Below are positions 15,441-23,817 of a stretch of 38,831 nt of DNA, one piece after another. The notes under the pieces were generated by a model that made no database searches, was not told the origin of the DNA, and worked only from the letters and a program-made list of their open reading frames with translations. Source of the stretch: Lachnospiraceae bacterium (GTDB lineage Bacteria; Bacillota; Clostridia; Lachnospirales; Lachnospiraceae); contig JAFYDI010000033.1 in the NCBI GenBank assembly GCA_017544835.1, positions 1 to 38,831 on the forward strand. The letters run 5' to 3'. The position numbers were made by a program, and so were the translations under genes. The stretch's first letter is position 1, and every line of letters starts with the position of its first letter.

Positions 15441-16769
15441 CTACTTTTTCTTCTTCGAAAGGCATATTTTTCGAAGAGATTTGATGTTCTGACAAAGAGG
15501 ACGTTTCGCGGGGCAGATAAAGCTGCAGCATCCGCATTCCACGCATTCAAGACCATGATTTGAAAGGAATTCCTCTTCGTTGAAATTGGCCGCATGATCG
15601 GATAAAAGCTTTGGAAGCAGGCGGCTCGGACATACCTCCACGCACTGACCGCAATTGATACATGCGGAAGGCTCCATACGGCTTATGTCATCACGGGATA
15701 AGCACAAAAGAGCCGAAGCGGTCTTGGTGACGGGTACGTTTAAATCAAACATACAAAAGCCCATCATAGGTCCGCCGGAAATAATCTTAACGGGTTCTTT
15801 CTTGAATCCGCCGGCTTCGGGAAGAAGGTCTGCATAGGAAGTACCGATTAACACCTTAAAGTTTCTCGGATTCTTAATGCAGTTGCCTGTAACCGTAACA
15901 ATACGGTGCATAAGAGGCAGACCTTCATATATGGCTCTGCGCACGGAAATAACAGTATCCACGTTATTGACCACGCAACCTACGTCTGCAGGTAAGAGCT
16001 TTGAATTAATCTCTCGACCGGTTACGGCATAAATCAAATGTCGTTCCGAACCCTGCGGATACTTGGTGCGAAGAGCTTTAACCGTGATACGGGGCTCGTC
16101 TTTGGTAAGCGCTTTATAAACTTTGATACAATCGGGCTTATTGTCCTCGATTGCGATTATTCCAAGGGAATACGGGAACAGTTTAAGATATACTCTTAAA
16201 CCTTCAAGAAGCTTTTCCGGTTCTTCAATCATCTTGCGATAGTCGCTTGTAAGATACGGCTCGCACTCCGCTCCGTTTACGATAACGTAATCAATCTTCG
16301 CGGGTTCCTTGACCGAAAGCTTGACGTGAGTGGGAAATCCCGCACCGCCCATGCCGACAATGCCGGCTTCACGGATACGACTGATAATCTCCTCACTTGA
16401 CATTTCCTCAAGAGGCTTTACCTCCCAAGGTTCTACAGAATTATAACACCCGTCATTTTCGATAACGACGGACATGGCATTATTACCGGTTACAACCCTT
16501 CTCTCTTCAATTGCCTTGACAGTTCCCGATACCGATGAATAAATCGGTGAGGAAACAAAGCCGTCTGCCTCGGCAATCTTCTGACCTGCCAACACATGAT
16601 CACCTTTGGCCACAACAGGCTTGGCCGGTGCCCCGATGTGCTGAGACAAAGGATAGACCAAATCGCTTACGGGATATACCTCTTTAATGGGGATATCCTT
16701 GGACATTTCCTTGCCGTCGTAGGGATGGATTCCACCGCTGAACGTAAGTTTAGCCATTTTTGCATTCAC
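15441..16769 (-). CDS. rnfC: Rnf complex subunit RnfC, NADH/FMN/4Fe-4S protein
   Basis: First gene of rnfCDGEAB. The 442-residue peripheral protein faces the cytoplasm and exchanges electrons with NAD(H). It contains the N-terminal GGIHPYDGKEMSKD segment, a barrel-sandwich region (about 40-90), and a Complex-I-51K-like nucleotide and flavin part with GIVGMGGAGFPTHVKL and NGAECEPYLTSDYR. Two 4Fe-4S motifs, CINCGQCVEVCPSRL and CVECGCCSFICPAKRPLC, lie near the C-terminus. The length is typical of the clostridial form without a long alanine-rich tail. Start is GTG 16769, close behind GAGAAGG; ATG 16757 is an alternative that loses four residues. A strong promoter lies about 65 bases upstream. Confidence 0.95.
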   Translation of the reverse strand: MNAKMAKLTFSGGIHPYDGKEMSKDIPIKEVYPVSDLVYPLSQHIGAPAKPVVAKGDHVLAGQKIAEADGFVSSPIYSSVSGTVKAIEERRVVTGNNAMSVVIENDGCYNSVEPWEVKPLEEMSSEEIISRIREAGIVGMGGAGFPTHVKLSVKEPAKIDYVIVNGAECEPYLTSDYRKMIEEPEKLLEGLRVYLKLFPYSLGIIAIEDNKPDCIKVYKALTKDEPRITVKALRTKYPQGSERHLIYAVTGREINSKLLPADVGCVVNNVDTVISVRRAIYEGLPLMHRIVTVTGNCIKNPRNFKVLIGTSYADLLPEAGGFKKEPVKIISGGPMMGFCMFDLNVPVTKTASALLCLSRDDISRMEPSACINCGQCVEVCPSRLLPKLLSDHAANFNEEEFLSNHGLECVECGCCSFICPAKRPLCQNIKSLRKICLSKKKK

Positions 16770-16790
16770 CCAACCTTCTCGTTTCTAATA

Positions 16791-16804
16791 TGACAGTGTT
16801 GTCA
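16791..16804 (-). promoter_or_regulatory. Inverted repeat in the rnf leader, possible operator
   Basis: TGACA-gtgt-TGTCA forms a perfect 5-bp inverted repeat. It lies between the predicted rnf transcription start (about 16832) and the rnfC ribosome site. On the minus strand, TGTGACAACACTGTCA loosely resembles a CRP/FNR-type or Rex-type site, but one half is imperfect. Confidence 0.3.
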
Positions 16805-16838
16805 CAAAGATACATGTTTCAACCCACCATACCCTATT

Positions 16839-16867
16839 AATATACTATTTTTTGGCGTAACTGTCAA
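16839..16867 (-). promoter_or_regulatory. Promoter of the rnf operon
   Basis: Perfect TTGACA (-35, 16862-16867), 17-base spacer, TATATT (-10, 16839-16844). It sits back-to-back with the divergent promoter at 16879-16907; only 11 bases separate the two -35 boxes. Confidence 0.75.
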
Positions 16868-16878
16868 AACGAATATTG

Positions 16879-16907
16879 TTGAACAAATTCGCAAAAAATG
16901 TTAGAAT
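16879..16907 (+). promoter_or_regulatory. Promoter of the YprB-like gene
   Basis: TTGAAC (-35, 16879-16884), 17-base spacer, TAGAAT (-10, 16902-16907) with a TG two bases before the -10. The predicted start near 16914 gives a leader of about 44 bases. Confidence 0.6.
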
Positions 16908-16957
16908 AAACAGACAACGGGGTAAATATTATTAACTACTTTTCCAAGGAGACTACT

Positions 16958-18052
16958 ATGCAGATCATTGATGAAAGTATTGATAACATTAAAGTATTAT
17001 ATCCTCTTGAAAATATCGCTCCCTTAGAGCACATTCTTTTTATAGATATTGAGACTACAGGCTTTACCGCAAGGACCTCCAAGCTCTATCTCATCGGTTG
17101 CCTGTATTACAAAGAAGGCTGGAAGGCCCGCCAGTATTTTGCGGAAGATTATTCGGATGAAGAGTCTCTCCTCGAAGAGTTCTTTGACTTTGCCGATTCC
17201 TTCAAAGTGCTGATTCATTATAACGGCAACAATTTCGACATCCCTTATCTTACCGCCAAATGTCGTGAGTTCTCTCTTTCTTATAATTTTGACAGTTTTG
17301 TCGGAATTGATATTTACAAAAGAATTTCTTCCTACAAAAACTTTCTTAAACTGGAGAACTGTAAGCAGAAAACAATTGAGAAGTTCTTAAACATCACTCG
17401 TGAAGATCAATTCTCCGGCGGCGATCTGATAGGACTGTATCACGATTTTGTACGTTCCAAGGATGCAGATTTAAGAAAGTTCTTACTGCTTCATAACTTT
17501 GAAGATTTGAAAGGAATGCTCTCTATTCTTCCCGCTTTGGCATATTGTGATTTGTTTACGCGTAAGCTTAAGGTTACCAAGGTTTCCGCAAGCTACTATG
17601 AAGATTCTTCGGGCGCCACACACTCTGAAATCATGATGGTAATGGAGCTTCCGGCAGCATTACTGACTCCCGTGTCATTTTTGTATGACAGATGTTATTT
17701 TTCCGGAGCCGGCAGTCAGGGCATGTTGAGAGTTCCGCTTTATGAAGAGGAAATGAAGTACTTCTACGCCAATTATAAAGACTACTATTATCTCCCGGCT
17801 GAGGATATAGCACTTCATAAATCCGTTTCTTCATTTGTGGACAAAGAACATCGCGAGCAGGCCAAAGCCGCCAACTGCTACACCCGTAAGACTTCGAAAT
17901 TCTTACCCGAGTGGGATGCGCTTGTGACACCGTTCTTTAAGCGTACATACGAGTCCCGCGACCTCTTCTTCGAGCTTACCGATGAGCGTCGAACCGACAG
18001 AGACATGTTTAATGATTACGCGTCGCACGTACTCAATCATATGGTTATTTAA
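16958..18052 (+). CDS. YprB-like RNase H-fold exonuclease
   Basis: The 364-residue protein carries an RNase H-like 3'-5' exonuclease domain in residues 24-195. Acidic residues in DEDD-type order are visible: Asp30 and Glu32 in LFIDIETTG, Asp94 in HYNGNNFDIPYL, and His179/Asp183 in HNFEDLKGM. This matches the YprB/RNase_H_2 family found across Firmicutes, whose substrate is not established. The C-terminal 160 residues have no recognisable domain. The start has AAGGAG seven bases before the ATG. It is monocistronic, with its own promoter and a strong terminator. It converges on cheR. Confidence 0.85.
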   Translation: MQIIDESIDNIKVLYPLENIAPLEHILFIDIETTGFTARTSKLYLIGCLYYKEGWKARQYFAEDYSDEESLLEEFFDFADSFKVLIHYNGNNFDIPYLTAKCREFSLSYNFDSFVGIDIYKRISSYKNFLKLENCKQKTIEKFLNITREDQFSGGDLIGLYHDFVRSKDADLRKFLLLHNFEDLKGMLSILPALAYCDLFTRKLKVTKVSASYYEDSSGATHSEIMMVMELPAALLTPVSFLYDRCYFSGAGSQGMLRVPLYEEEMKYFYANYKDYYYLPAEDIALHKSVSSFVDKEHREQAKAANCYTRKTSKFLPEWDALVTPFFKRTYESRDLFFELTDERRTDRDMFNDYASHVLNHMVI

Positions 18053-18066
18053 TCAAGGCATAATTT

Positions 18067-18104
18067 AAGCCTCGGAATCGTTTGTATGACTCCGAGGCTT
18101 TTTC
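18067..18104 (+). terminator. Rho-independent terminator of the YprB-like gene
   Basis: AAGCCTCGGA (18067-18076) pairs perfectly with TCCGAGGCTT (18091-18100) around a 14-base loop, followed by TTTTCTTT on the plus strand. It also lies 18 bases past the end of cheR, but that strand has no good U-tract. Confidence 0.85.
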
Positions 18105-18121
18105 TTTGTCCAATATTGATA

Positions 18122-18898
18122 TTAAGGCTTGTCGTAGTAGAAAGAATTCTTACGCTGATAGCCGATTTCTTTGTAATTGATAATCTGCTCTGTGCTTCCG
18201 ATGAACAAAACGCCCTTGCTGTAGAGACAGTCGCAGAACTTCCTGAAGATTTCGTCCTTGGCTTCTTCTGTAAAGTAGATAAGCACGTTACGGCACACAA
18301 TCATATGAAGGTCTTTCGGATAAGGGTCCTTTAAGAGGTTGTGCTGCTTAAACTCAACGCGGGACTTAATCTCGTCAGAAATCTTGTAGGAAGGACCGAC
18401 CTTTGTAAAGTATTTTCTTTTAAATTCTTCGGGAACGTTCTCGATACTCTTTTCGTTATAAAGTCCGAGCTTAGCCTTTTCAAGAATCTGCTTGTCGATA
18501 TCGGTTGCATATATCTTAATCTGGTTAAGCGGAACGTGCTTGGATAAGGCCATTACAAGCGAATATGGCTCGTCACCGGTTGAGCATGCTGCGCTCCAGA
18601 TTTTTAAATTCTTGCCAAACTTCGCTATGAGTTCGGGGAAGATCTCTTTGTCCATAAGTTCCCACTGGTCGGGGTTACGGTAGAACTCGGAAACGTTGAT
18701 GGTTAAGTAACTTACGAACTCTTCAAAAGCTTCCTTGTCGCTTTTAAGCATAGCGACATATTTATCGTATCCGTCAGCCTTACGCTTATCGATAAGGGTG
18801 TCGATACGTCTCTTCATCTGTTTTTCTTTGTATGCATTTAAGTCGATGGTGGTTAAATCAAAAACTGCTTTTTTGAAATACTCATAATCGTATGCCAT
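18122..18898 (-). CDS. cheR: CheR-type protein-glutamate methyltransferase
   Basis: The 258-residue enzyme transfers methyl groups from S-adenosylmethionine to glutamates of chemoreceptors. A helical N-terminal domain (about 1-60) precedes the motif TINVSEFYRNPDQW (66-79). The SAM-binding loop WSAACSTGDEPYSLVMAL (101-118) and the downstream YATDIDKQILEKA and CRNVLIYF motifs follow, all expected for CheR. No other chemotaxis or flagellar genes are in the window, so it is either an orphan or serves receptors encoded elsewhere. The start has a GGGAGAG site. An inverted repeat lies in its leader. Confidence 0.93.
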   Translation of the reverse strand: MAYDYEYFKKAVFDLTTIDLNAYKEKQMKRRIDTLIDKRKADGYDKYVAMLKSDKEAFEEFVSYLTINVSEFYRNPDQWELMDKEIFPELIAKFGKNLKIWSAACSTGDEPYSLVMALSKHVPLNQIKIYATDIDKQILEKAKLGLYNEKSIENVPEEFKRKYFTKVGPSYKISDEIKSRVEFKQHNLLKDPYPKDLHMIVCRNVLIYFTEEAKDEIFRKFCDCLYSKGVLFIGSTEQIINYKEIGYQRKNSFYYDKP

Positions 18899-18922
18899 TT
18901 TATACTCTCCCGTAAATAAATA

Positions 18923-18947
18923 GTAGGTAGCCTTTCCGACTACCTAC
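18923..18947 (-). terminator. Hairpin between rpsA and cheR: terminator or leader structure
   Basis: GTAGGTAG (18923-18930) pairs perfectly with CTACCTAC (18940-18947) around a nine-base loop. On the minus strand it is followed by TATTTATTT, a moderate U-rich tail, and then the cheR ribosome site. A TATAAT box at 18963-18968 without a clear -35 lies just upstream. The hairpin may therefore end rpsA transcripts, or sit in the cheR leader as an attenuator. Confidence 0.5.
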
Positions 18948-18989
18948 CAAGTATACATAACTATTATAAACCTTTTATTAAAGCAGGAA

Positions 18990-20135
18990 TTAAGCTTCTT
19001 CGGATTCGCTTGCGATAACAGCTTCGATGTCAACGCTTGCTACTTCGGAATCATCTTCCTTGTCTTCCTTCTTCTCTTCTTCGGGCTCGGTTAAAGCCTT
19101 AACGGAGATGCTTACCTTCTTGTCTTCGAGGTTGAAGTCAACTACCTTAGCGGTAACTTCGTCGCCAACCTTAAGTACGTCTGAAGGCTTCTCGATGTGT
19201 TCCTTGGAAATCTGAGAAACATGAAGGAGTGCATCGATACCGGACTCGAGCTCTACGAAAGCACCGAAATCAGCCATTCTCATTACCTTACCGGTAACAA
19301 CCGTACCTACTGCATACTTCTTCTCTGCGTCAATCCAGGGATTGGTATCGTTAAACTTTAAGGACAAAGCAATCTTGCTGTCCGAAATAGACTTAATTAA
19401 AACTTTAAGCTTGTCGCCGGCCTTGAAGTTCTTCTTGGGATTCTCAACTCTGCCCCAGCTCATTTCTGAGATGTGAAGAAGTCCGTCGATTCCGCCGAGA
19501 TCTACGAATACGCCGAAGTCTGTAACGTTCTTGATAACGCCTTCAACAACATCGCCTTCCTTAACAGTGTTAAGAAGCTTCTCCTGAGCGGCTGCTTTAC
19601 GTGACATAAGAATGGACTTTCTGTCACCGATGAAGCGACGCTTCTTGGGATTGTACTCGCGAATAACGAATTCGATTTCCTCGCCGTTGTACTTGCTTAA
19701 ATCCTTCTCAAATGTGTCGGAAACAAGGCTTGCGGGAATGAATACGCGAACCTCATCAACAACTACGCAGATACCGCCTTCAAGAACCTGTGTAACCTTG
19801 GACTTAAGAATCTCCTGACTCTCAAATGCTTCTTCAAGTCTCTTGGCGCCTCTGTCGGCTGCAAGTCTCTTATAGGACAAAAGAACCTGTCCCTCGCCGT
19901 CATTAACTTTAATGACTTTAACATCCATGGTATCGCCGACCTTAACCACGGTAGTCAAATCCACACCGGAGTCATTGGTGTATTCGGTCTTCGTAAGAAT
20001 ACCGTCGGACTTATATCCGATGTTGAGTATGATCTCATTAGGCTTGACATCGATTACAGTTCCTTCTACAACCTCTCCCGTATGTATTGTCTTAAATGAT
20101 GCTTCAAGCATCTGTTCAAACGTCATTTCTGACAT
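18990..20135 (-). CDS. rpsA: S1 RNA-binding domain protein (30S ribosomal protein S1 homologue)
   Basis: Starting at ATG 20135, eight bases after AGGAGGT, the protein has 381 residues with four S1 (OB-fold) repeats at about 17-85, 100-170, 187-255 and 272-340. The last two are the best matches (VTDFGVFVDLGGIDGLLHIS and MADFGAFVELESGIDALLHVS). The acidic tail resembles low-GC Gram-positive S1 proteins, which are shorter than the six-repeat E. coli form. It helps mRNA bind to the ribosome, or acts as an RNA-binding regulator. It overlaps ispH by 20 bases. In many Clostridia ispH and S1 are fused into one polypeptide; here they remain separate but coupled. Confidence 0.93.
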   Translation of the reverse strand: MSEMTFEQMLEASFKTIHTGEVVEGTVIDVKPNEIILNIGYKSDGILTKTEYTNDSGVDLTTVVKVGDTMDVKVIKVNDGEGQVLLSYKRLAADRGAKRLEEAFESQEILKSKVTQVLEGGICVVVDEVRVFIPASLVSDTFEKDLSKYNGEEIEFVIREYNPKKRRFIGDRKSILMSRKAAAQEKLLNTVKEGDVVEGVIKNVTDFGVFVDLGGIDGLLHISEMSWGRVENPKKNFKAGDKLKVLIKSISDSKIALSLKFNDTNPWIDAEKKYAVGTVVTGKVMRMADFGAFVELESGIDALLHVSQISKEHIEKPSDVLKVGDEVTAKVVDFNLEDKKVSISVKALTEPEEEKKEDKEDDSEVASVDIEAVIASESEEA

Positions 20136-20970
20136 AACTTTGAACCTCCTCAATAATATATTTGGGGGTAGAAGCCCCTGCAGTAATACCTACAAGACCC
20201 GATACCTTCGGAAGACGACCGACTATATCTTGAAGTTCCTGTATAAAGTATGTCTGTTCACAATTCGCCTTGCATATTTCGTATAGTTTCTTGCTGTTGG
20301 AACTTGCCTTGTCGCCTATAACAATCATAAGTTCCGCCCTCTTTGATAACGCCTCGGCTTCAGTCTGCCTAATGCTCGTTGCGTCGCAAATTGTGTTCAT
20401 AACAAGAATATTGTAACTTCTTTTTTCGAATAATTCAACAATTTCTTGAAATTTGTTGCGGTTGAAGGTGGTTTGAGACACTATGCAATACTTTTTGTCA
20501 GGTGCAAAAGAAAAATTACCCGCTTCTTCCGAATTCTCTATAACTGTCGCACCGTTATTGGACCATCCTACAATGCCCATTACTTCGGGATGTTTGGGGT
20601 TGCCGATAACGATGATTTCGCTGCCTGCTTCGCTTTCCTTGGCTACGATTCTATGGATTCTTTTGACAAAGGGACATGTGGCGTCAAATACTTCAAATCC
20701 GCTCTCGTTAAGCTTATCAAATTCGGCCTTTGATACTCCGTGGGAACGAATGATAATCTTGCCCTTCGGAAGGCTTGAAAGTTCCGACAAATCATTGACC
20801 ACGCGAACGCCCTTTTCTTCAAAGTTCTTTACGATAAAAGCATTATTAAGAATCGGCCCGTAAGTGTAAATGGGCTTCCCCTCTTCAATAGCGCTCTTAA
20901 CCGCGTTAAAGCCTCTGTCCGCGCCGAAGCAAAAGCCGGCGTTTTCACATAATACTACTTCTCTACTCAT
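20116..20970 (-). CDS. ispH: 4-hydroxy-3-methylbut-2-enyl diphosphate reductase
   Basis: The 284-residue cytoplasmic Fe-S enzyme performs the last step of the MEP isoprenoid pathway, producing IPP and DMAPP. The three cluster cysteines are Cys14 in AGFCFGADRG, Cys99 in DATCPFVKRIH and Cys195 in NTICDATSIRQ. The catalytic glutamate is Glu129 in KHPEVMGIVGW. The serine-rich SNSKKLYEIC stretch and the C-terminal GITAGASTP motif bind diphosphate. Its ATG overlaps the cmk stop by eight bases (ATGAGTAG), and its end overlaps rpsA by 20. Other MEP genes are not nearby. Confidence 0.96.
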   Translation of the reverse strand: MSREVVLCENAGFCFGADRGFNAVKSAIEEGKPIYTYGPILNNAFIVKNFEEKGVRVVNDLSELSSLPKGKIIIRSHGVSKAEFDKLNESGFEVFDATCPFVKRIHRIVAKESEAGSEIIVIGNPKHPEVMGIVGWSNNGATVIENSEEAGNFSFAPDKKYCIVSQTTFNRNKFQEIVELFEKRSYNILVMNTICDATSIRQTEAEALSKRAELMIVIGDKASSNSKKLYEICKANCEQTYFIQELQDIVGRLPKVSGLVGITAGASTPKYIIEEVQSYVRNDV

Positions 20971-21634
20971 CGTATTTGCTCTGTGCCTTAGCTACTATAG
21001 TATTAACCACTTCATCGATTGTCATGTAAGAGCTGTCTACAATGTCTGCCTCGGGCACGCAAATAAGGGGAGAATTCTCTCTGTGCATGTCTCTGTAGTC
21101 GCGTTCTCTTACTTCGTCCTCAACTGTCTTAAGGTCCGCTTCCTTGCCTTTTGCTAAAAGTTCATCATAACGACGCTTTGCACGAACTTCCACGCTTGCG
21201 TCAAGGTAAATCTTAACCTGAGCGTTGGGAAGCACGCAGGATGCGATGTCGCGACCGTCCATAACTACGTCTGTGGTCTTGGCAAGTTCCTGCTGAAGCG
21301 CCACCATCTTCTCTCTTACAAGCTTATATGCAGACACAACGGATGCAGCCTCGCCCACTTCCTGAGTACGAATCTGCCCGTTAACGTTCTCTCCGTTTAA
21401 GATAACGGCCTGCTCGCCGTCTATATATTTGATGGATACGTTGGTATCGTCAAGAAGCTTAAGAACCGCTTCCTCATCGTGAATATCCACATCGTTCTTA
21501 ATACAGTTAAGACCTATCGCACGATACATAGCGCCTGTGTCAACGTACACAAACTGAAGTGTCTTGGCTACGGCTTTGGCTACCGTGCTCTTGCCTGCGC
21601 CCGCAGGTCCGTCAATTGCTATCTGAAAACTCAT
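20963..21634 (-). CDS. cmk: Cytidylate kinase
   Basis: The 223-residue enzyme phosphorylates CMP and dCMP with ATP. It has the P-loop GPAGAGKST (residues 9-17), the YVDTGAMYRAI substrate segment, VMDGRDIASCVLPNA and the lid region REREYRDMHRENSPL-like stretch, with RDYRDMHREN visible. Length is typical. The start has a CGGGAGAT site. It follows the flavoprotein gene by 27 bases and overlaps ispH by eight, forming the cmk-ispH-rpsA block seen in many Clostridia. Confidence 0.95.
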   Translation of the reverse strand: MSFQIAIDGPAGAGKSTVAKAVAKTLQFVYVDTGAMYRAIGLNCIKNDVDIHDEEAVLKLLDDTNVSIKYIDGEQAVILNGENVNGQIRTQEVGEAASVVSAYKLVREKMVALQQELAKTTDVVMDGRDIASCVLPNAQVKIYLDASVEVRAKRRYDELLAKGKEADLKTVEDEVRERDYRDMHRENSPLICVPEADIVDSSYMTIDEVVNTIVAKAQSKYDE

Positions 21635-21661
21635 ATCTAATCTCCCGGTTAATTTATTCTG

Positions 21662-22888
21662 TTAATTGCATTCTCCCGCAAGATACCCAGTGGACCAGGC
21701 AATCTGAAGGTTGAAGCCTCCGGTCATTGCGTCCACATCAAGTACCTCTCCGGCAAAATAAAGATTCTTCACAAGCTTGGATTCCATGGTGGAAGCGTTA
21801 ATTTCCTTAACATTAATGCCGCCGATGGTAATGATGGCCTCGTTAAAATTGCCTGCGCCGATTACCGTCATCGAAAGATTCTTAAGAAGATGTACGAGGT
21901 TCTTTCTCTCTTCCTTGGTAACGACGTTGACTGCTTTATAAGGGTCTGTTCCGCTTAAATCCACAATTACGGGAATCATTTTGGAAGGAAGAAGTTCATC
22001 AAGGGAATTCTTAAACTGCTTGTTGTTGTACTTTTCAAAGTCTCTGAGTATTCGCTTATCGAGTGCTTCCTCATCCAAAGCGGGTTTTAAATCTATGGTT
22101 ACGGTTATGTTCTTGTTCTTGCGGCTTTCCTGATCATAATAAGCACTTGCGGAAAGTACAAGCGGTCCGGAAATACCGTAATGTGTAAAAAGCATCTCGC
22201 CCTGCTCTTTGTACACGCATTTATTATCCGAATACAGTTTAAGCTCAACGTTCTTAAGAGACAAGCCCTGAAGTCTCGGCACCCATGTCTCGCCCGTAAC
22301 AAGCGGTACAAGTCCGGGTCTCGTAGGCACAACGGTGTGTCCTGCGGATTCGGCCATCTTATATCCGTCTCCGGTAGAACCCGTTGTAGGATATGAAAGG
22401 CCTCCGGTAGTAACTATAACCTTGTCGGCATACTCACGCGAGCCATCGCCCAAAATAACGCCCTTAACAGCCCCGTTTTCGATGATTAACTCTTTAACGG
22501 GTGTATTTAGCTTAATCTGCACCTTGCGGTCTTTAAGAGCCTTTGTGAGGGCTTTAATAATATCTGAGGCATGGTCCGATACGGGAAATACCCTCTCGCC
22601 TCTTTCAACCTTAAGAGGGCATCCGTTGTCTTCGATAAAAGAATAAAGTCTTGAATTGTCAAAACCGTAGATGGCACTGTACATAAACTTCGGATTTCTG
22701 TTTATGTTCTTAAGAATCGTGTCTATGTCTGCGTTGTTGGTGACATTGCAACGACCTTTGCCTGTTATATATATTTTTTTGCCGAGCTTTTCGTTCTTTT
22801 CATATATAGTTACATAATCGTAAAGCTCTCCGGCGCGGATTGCCGCCATCATGCCTGCCGCTCCGCCGCCTATTACTATTACTTTCAT
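21662..22888 (-). CDS. HI0933/YhiN-family NAD(P)/FAD-dependent oxidoreductase
   Basis: The 408-residue flavoprotein starts with the dinucleotide-binding motif VIGGGAAGMMAAIRAGE (residues 5-21). The family marks YEKNEKLGKKIYITGKGRCN and FAGEVLDVDAMTGGFNLQIAWSTG follow, the latter the C-terminal FAD contact. Members are of mostly undefined function; a related enzyme, BaiN, acts on bile acid intermediates, but membership of that subgroup cannot be claimed here. Its ATG overlaps the stop of the upstream rpiR gene by one base (TAATG). In Clostridia this gene is often found next to cmk, suggesting a housekeeping role. Confidence 0.9.
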   Translation of the reverse strand: MKVIVIGGGAAGMMAAIRAGELYDYVTIYEKNEKLGKKIYITGKGRCNVTNNADIDTILKNINRNPKFMYSAIYGFDNSRLYSFIEDNGCPLKVERGERVFPVSDHASDIIKALTKALKDRKVQIKLNTPVKELIIENGAVKGVILGDGSREYADKVIVTTGGLSYPTTGSTGDGYKMAESAGHTVVPTRPGLVPLVTGETWVPRLQGLSLKNVELKLYSDNKCVYKEQGEMLFTHYGISGPLVLSASAYYDQESRKNKNITVTIDLKPALDEEALDKRILRDFEKYNNKQFKNSLDELLPSKMIPVIVDLSGTDPYKAVNVVTKEERKNLVHLLKNLSMTVIGAGNFNEAIITIGGINVKEINASTMESKLVKNLYFAGEVLDVDAMTGGFNLQIAWSTGYLAGECN

Positions 22889-23814
22889 TAATCTTCCTCT
22901 TCTTTATTAAGCGAGTAGTTAAGGATGGGCTCGTCATCAATAAAGTTGATTTCGTCGTTAAGATATATCTGGTAATTGCCCCAAACGGTCTCGAGATTCT
23001 CAAGGTTCTCCTTAACTTCCTTGGGCTTCTTAAGGCAAAGAGCCACTACAAGTGCATTGATAACGCTCAACGGAGCCACCAGCGAATCCACAATAGAGAC
23101 CATGTCGCTTCGCGCAAGAAGGTTGCAGGATGAATAAAGATTCATGGGCGAATGCACCGAATCGGTAAGCGTAATTACCTTGGCGTTACGGTCATTGGCA
23201 AATTCCATGGCCTTAAGGGTACGCATGGAGTATCTTGGGAAGCTGATACCGATGATACAGTCCTTCTCATCGATTCTTATCATCTGCTCAAACATCTCGC
23301 TCGCGGAGGTAGTCTTAAGAAGCACTACATCGGGTCTTATCATGTTAAGGTAAAAGCTTAAAAACTCAGCCAAAGGCTCACATGTACGAAGGCCTACGAC
23401 ATATACTTTCTTGGCCTTTAATATGATATCTACGGCAAGCTCGAAAGCTTCAACATCAAGATTGGCAATCGTATCTTCCATCTTCTCCATGTCGGAACGA
23501 AGAACCGTGTTAAGAAGGTCTGACTGAGATGCCTTGCCATACTTCTTACCTACCATCGAGACGGTATTCATCTTGGTCTTGTACCACTTCTCAAGTGCGC
23601 GGGTAAACTCGGGGAATCCTTCGTAGCCTACGGATACCGCGAATCTTACTACAGTAGACTCACTTACGCCTACAGCCTCGGCGATTTCCGCCGCCGTCAT
23701 AAATACCGCAAGGTCATAGTGGTCGATTACGTAAGAAGCTATAAGCTTCTGTCCTTTGCTAAGGTGTGAAAAGTGTTCATTTATTCTTGATAAAAAATCA
23801 TCTTTCTCTGCCAT
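22888..23814 (-). CDS. RpiR/MurR-family transcriptional regulator with SIS domain
   Basis: The 308-residue protein has an N-terminal RpiR-type helix-turn-helix (about 1-80, with MTAAEIAEAVGVSESTVVRFAVSVGYEGFPEF). A sugar-isomerase (SIS) domain (about 125-260, with KVYVVGLRTCEPLAEFLSFYLN and DCIIGISFPRYSMRTLKAMEFA) should bind a phosphosugar ligand. Its target genes are not obvious, since no sugar-isomer catabolic gene is adjacent. It follows tetR by three bases, and its ribosome site overlaps the tetR stop. It is therefore cotranscribed with the tetR-to-rpsA operon. Confidence 0.92.
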   Translation of the reverse strand: MAEKDDFLSRINEHFSHLSKGQKLIASYVIDHYDLAVFMTAAEIAEAVGVSESTVVRFAVSVGYEGFPEFTRALEKWYKTKMNTVSMVGKKYGKASQSDLLNTVLRSDMEKMEDTIANLDVEAFELAVDIILKAKKVYVVGLRTCEPLAEFLSFYLNMIRPDVVLLKTTSASEMFEQMIRIDEKDCIIGISFPRYSMRTLKAMEFANDRNAKVITLTDSVHSPMNLYSSCNLLARSDMVSIVDSLVAPLSVINALVVALCLKKPKEVKENLENLETVWGNYQIYLNDEINFIDDEPILNYSLNKEEED

Positions 23815-23817
23815 GTC

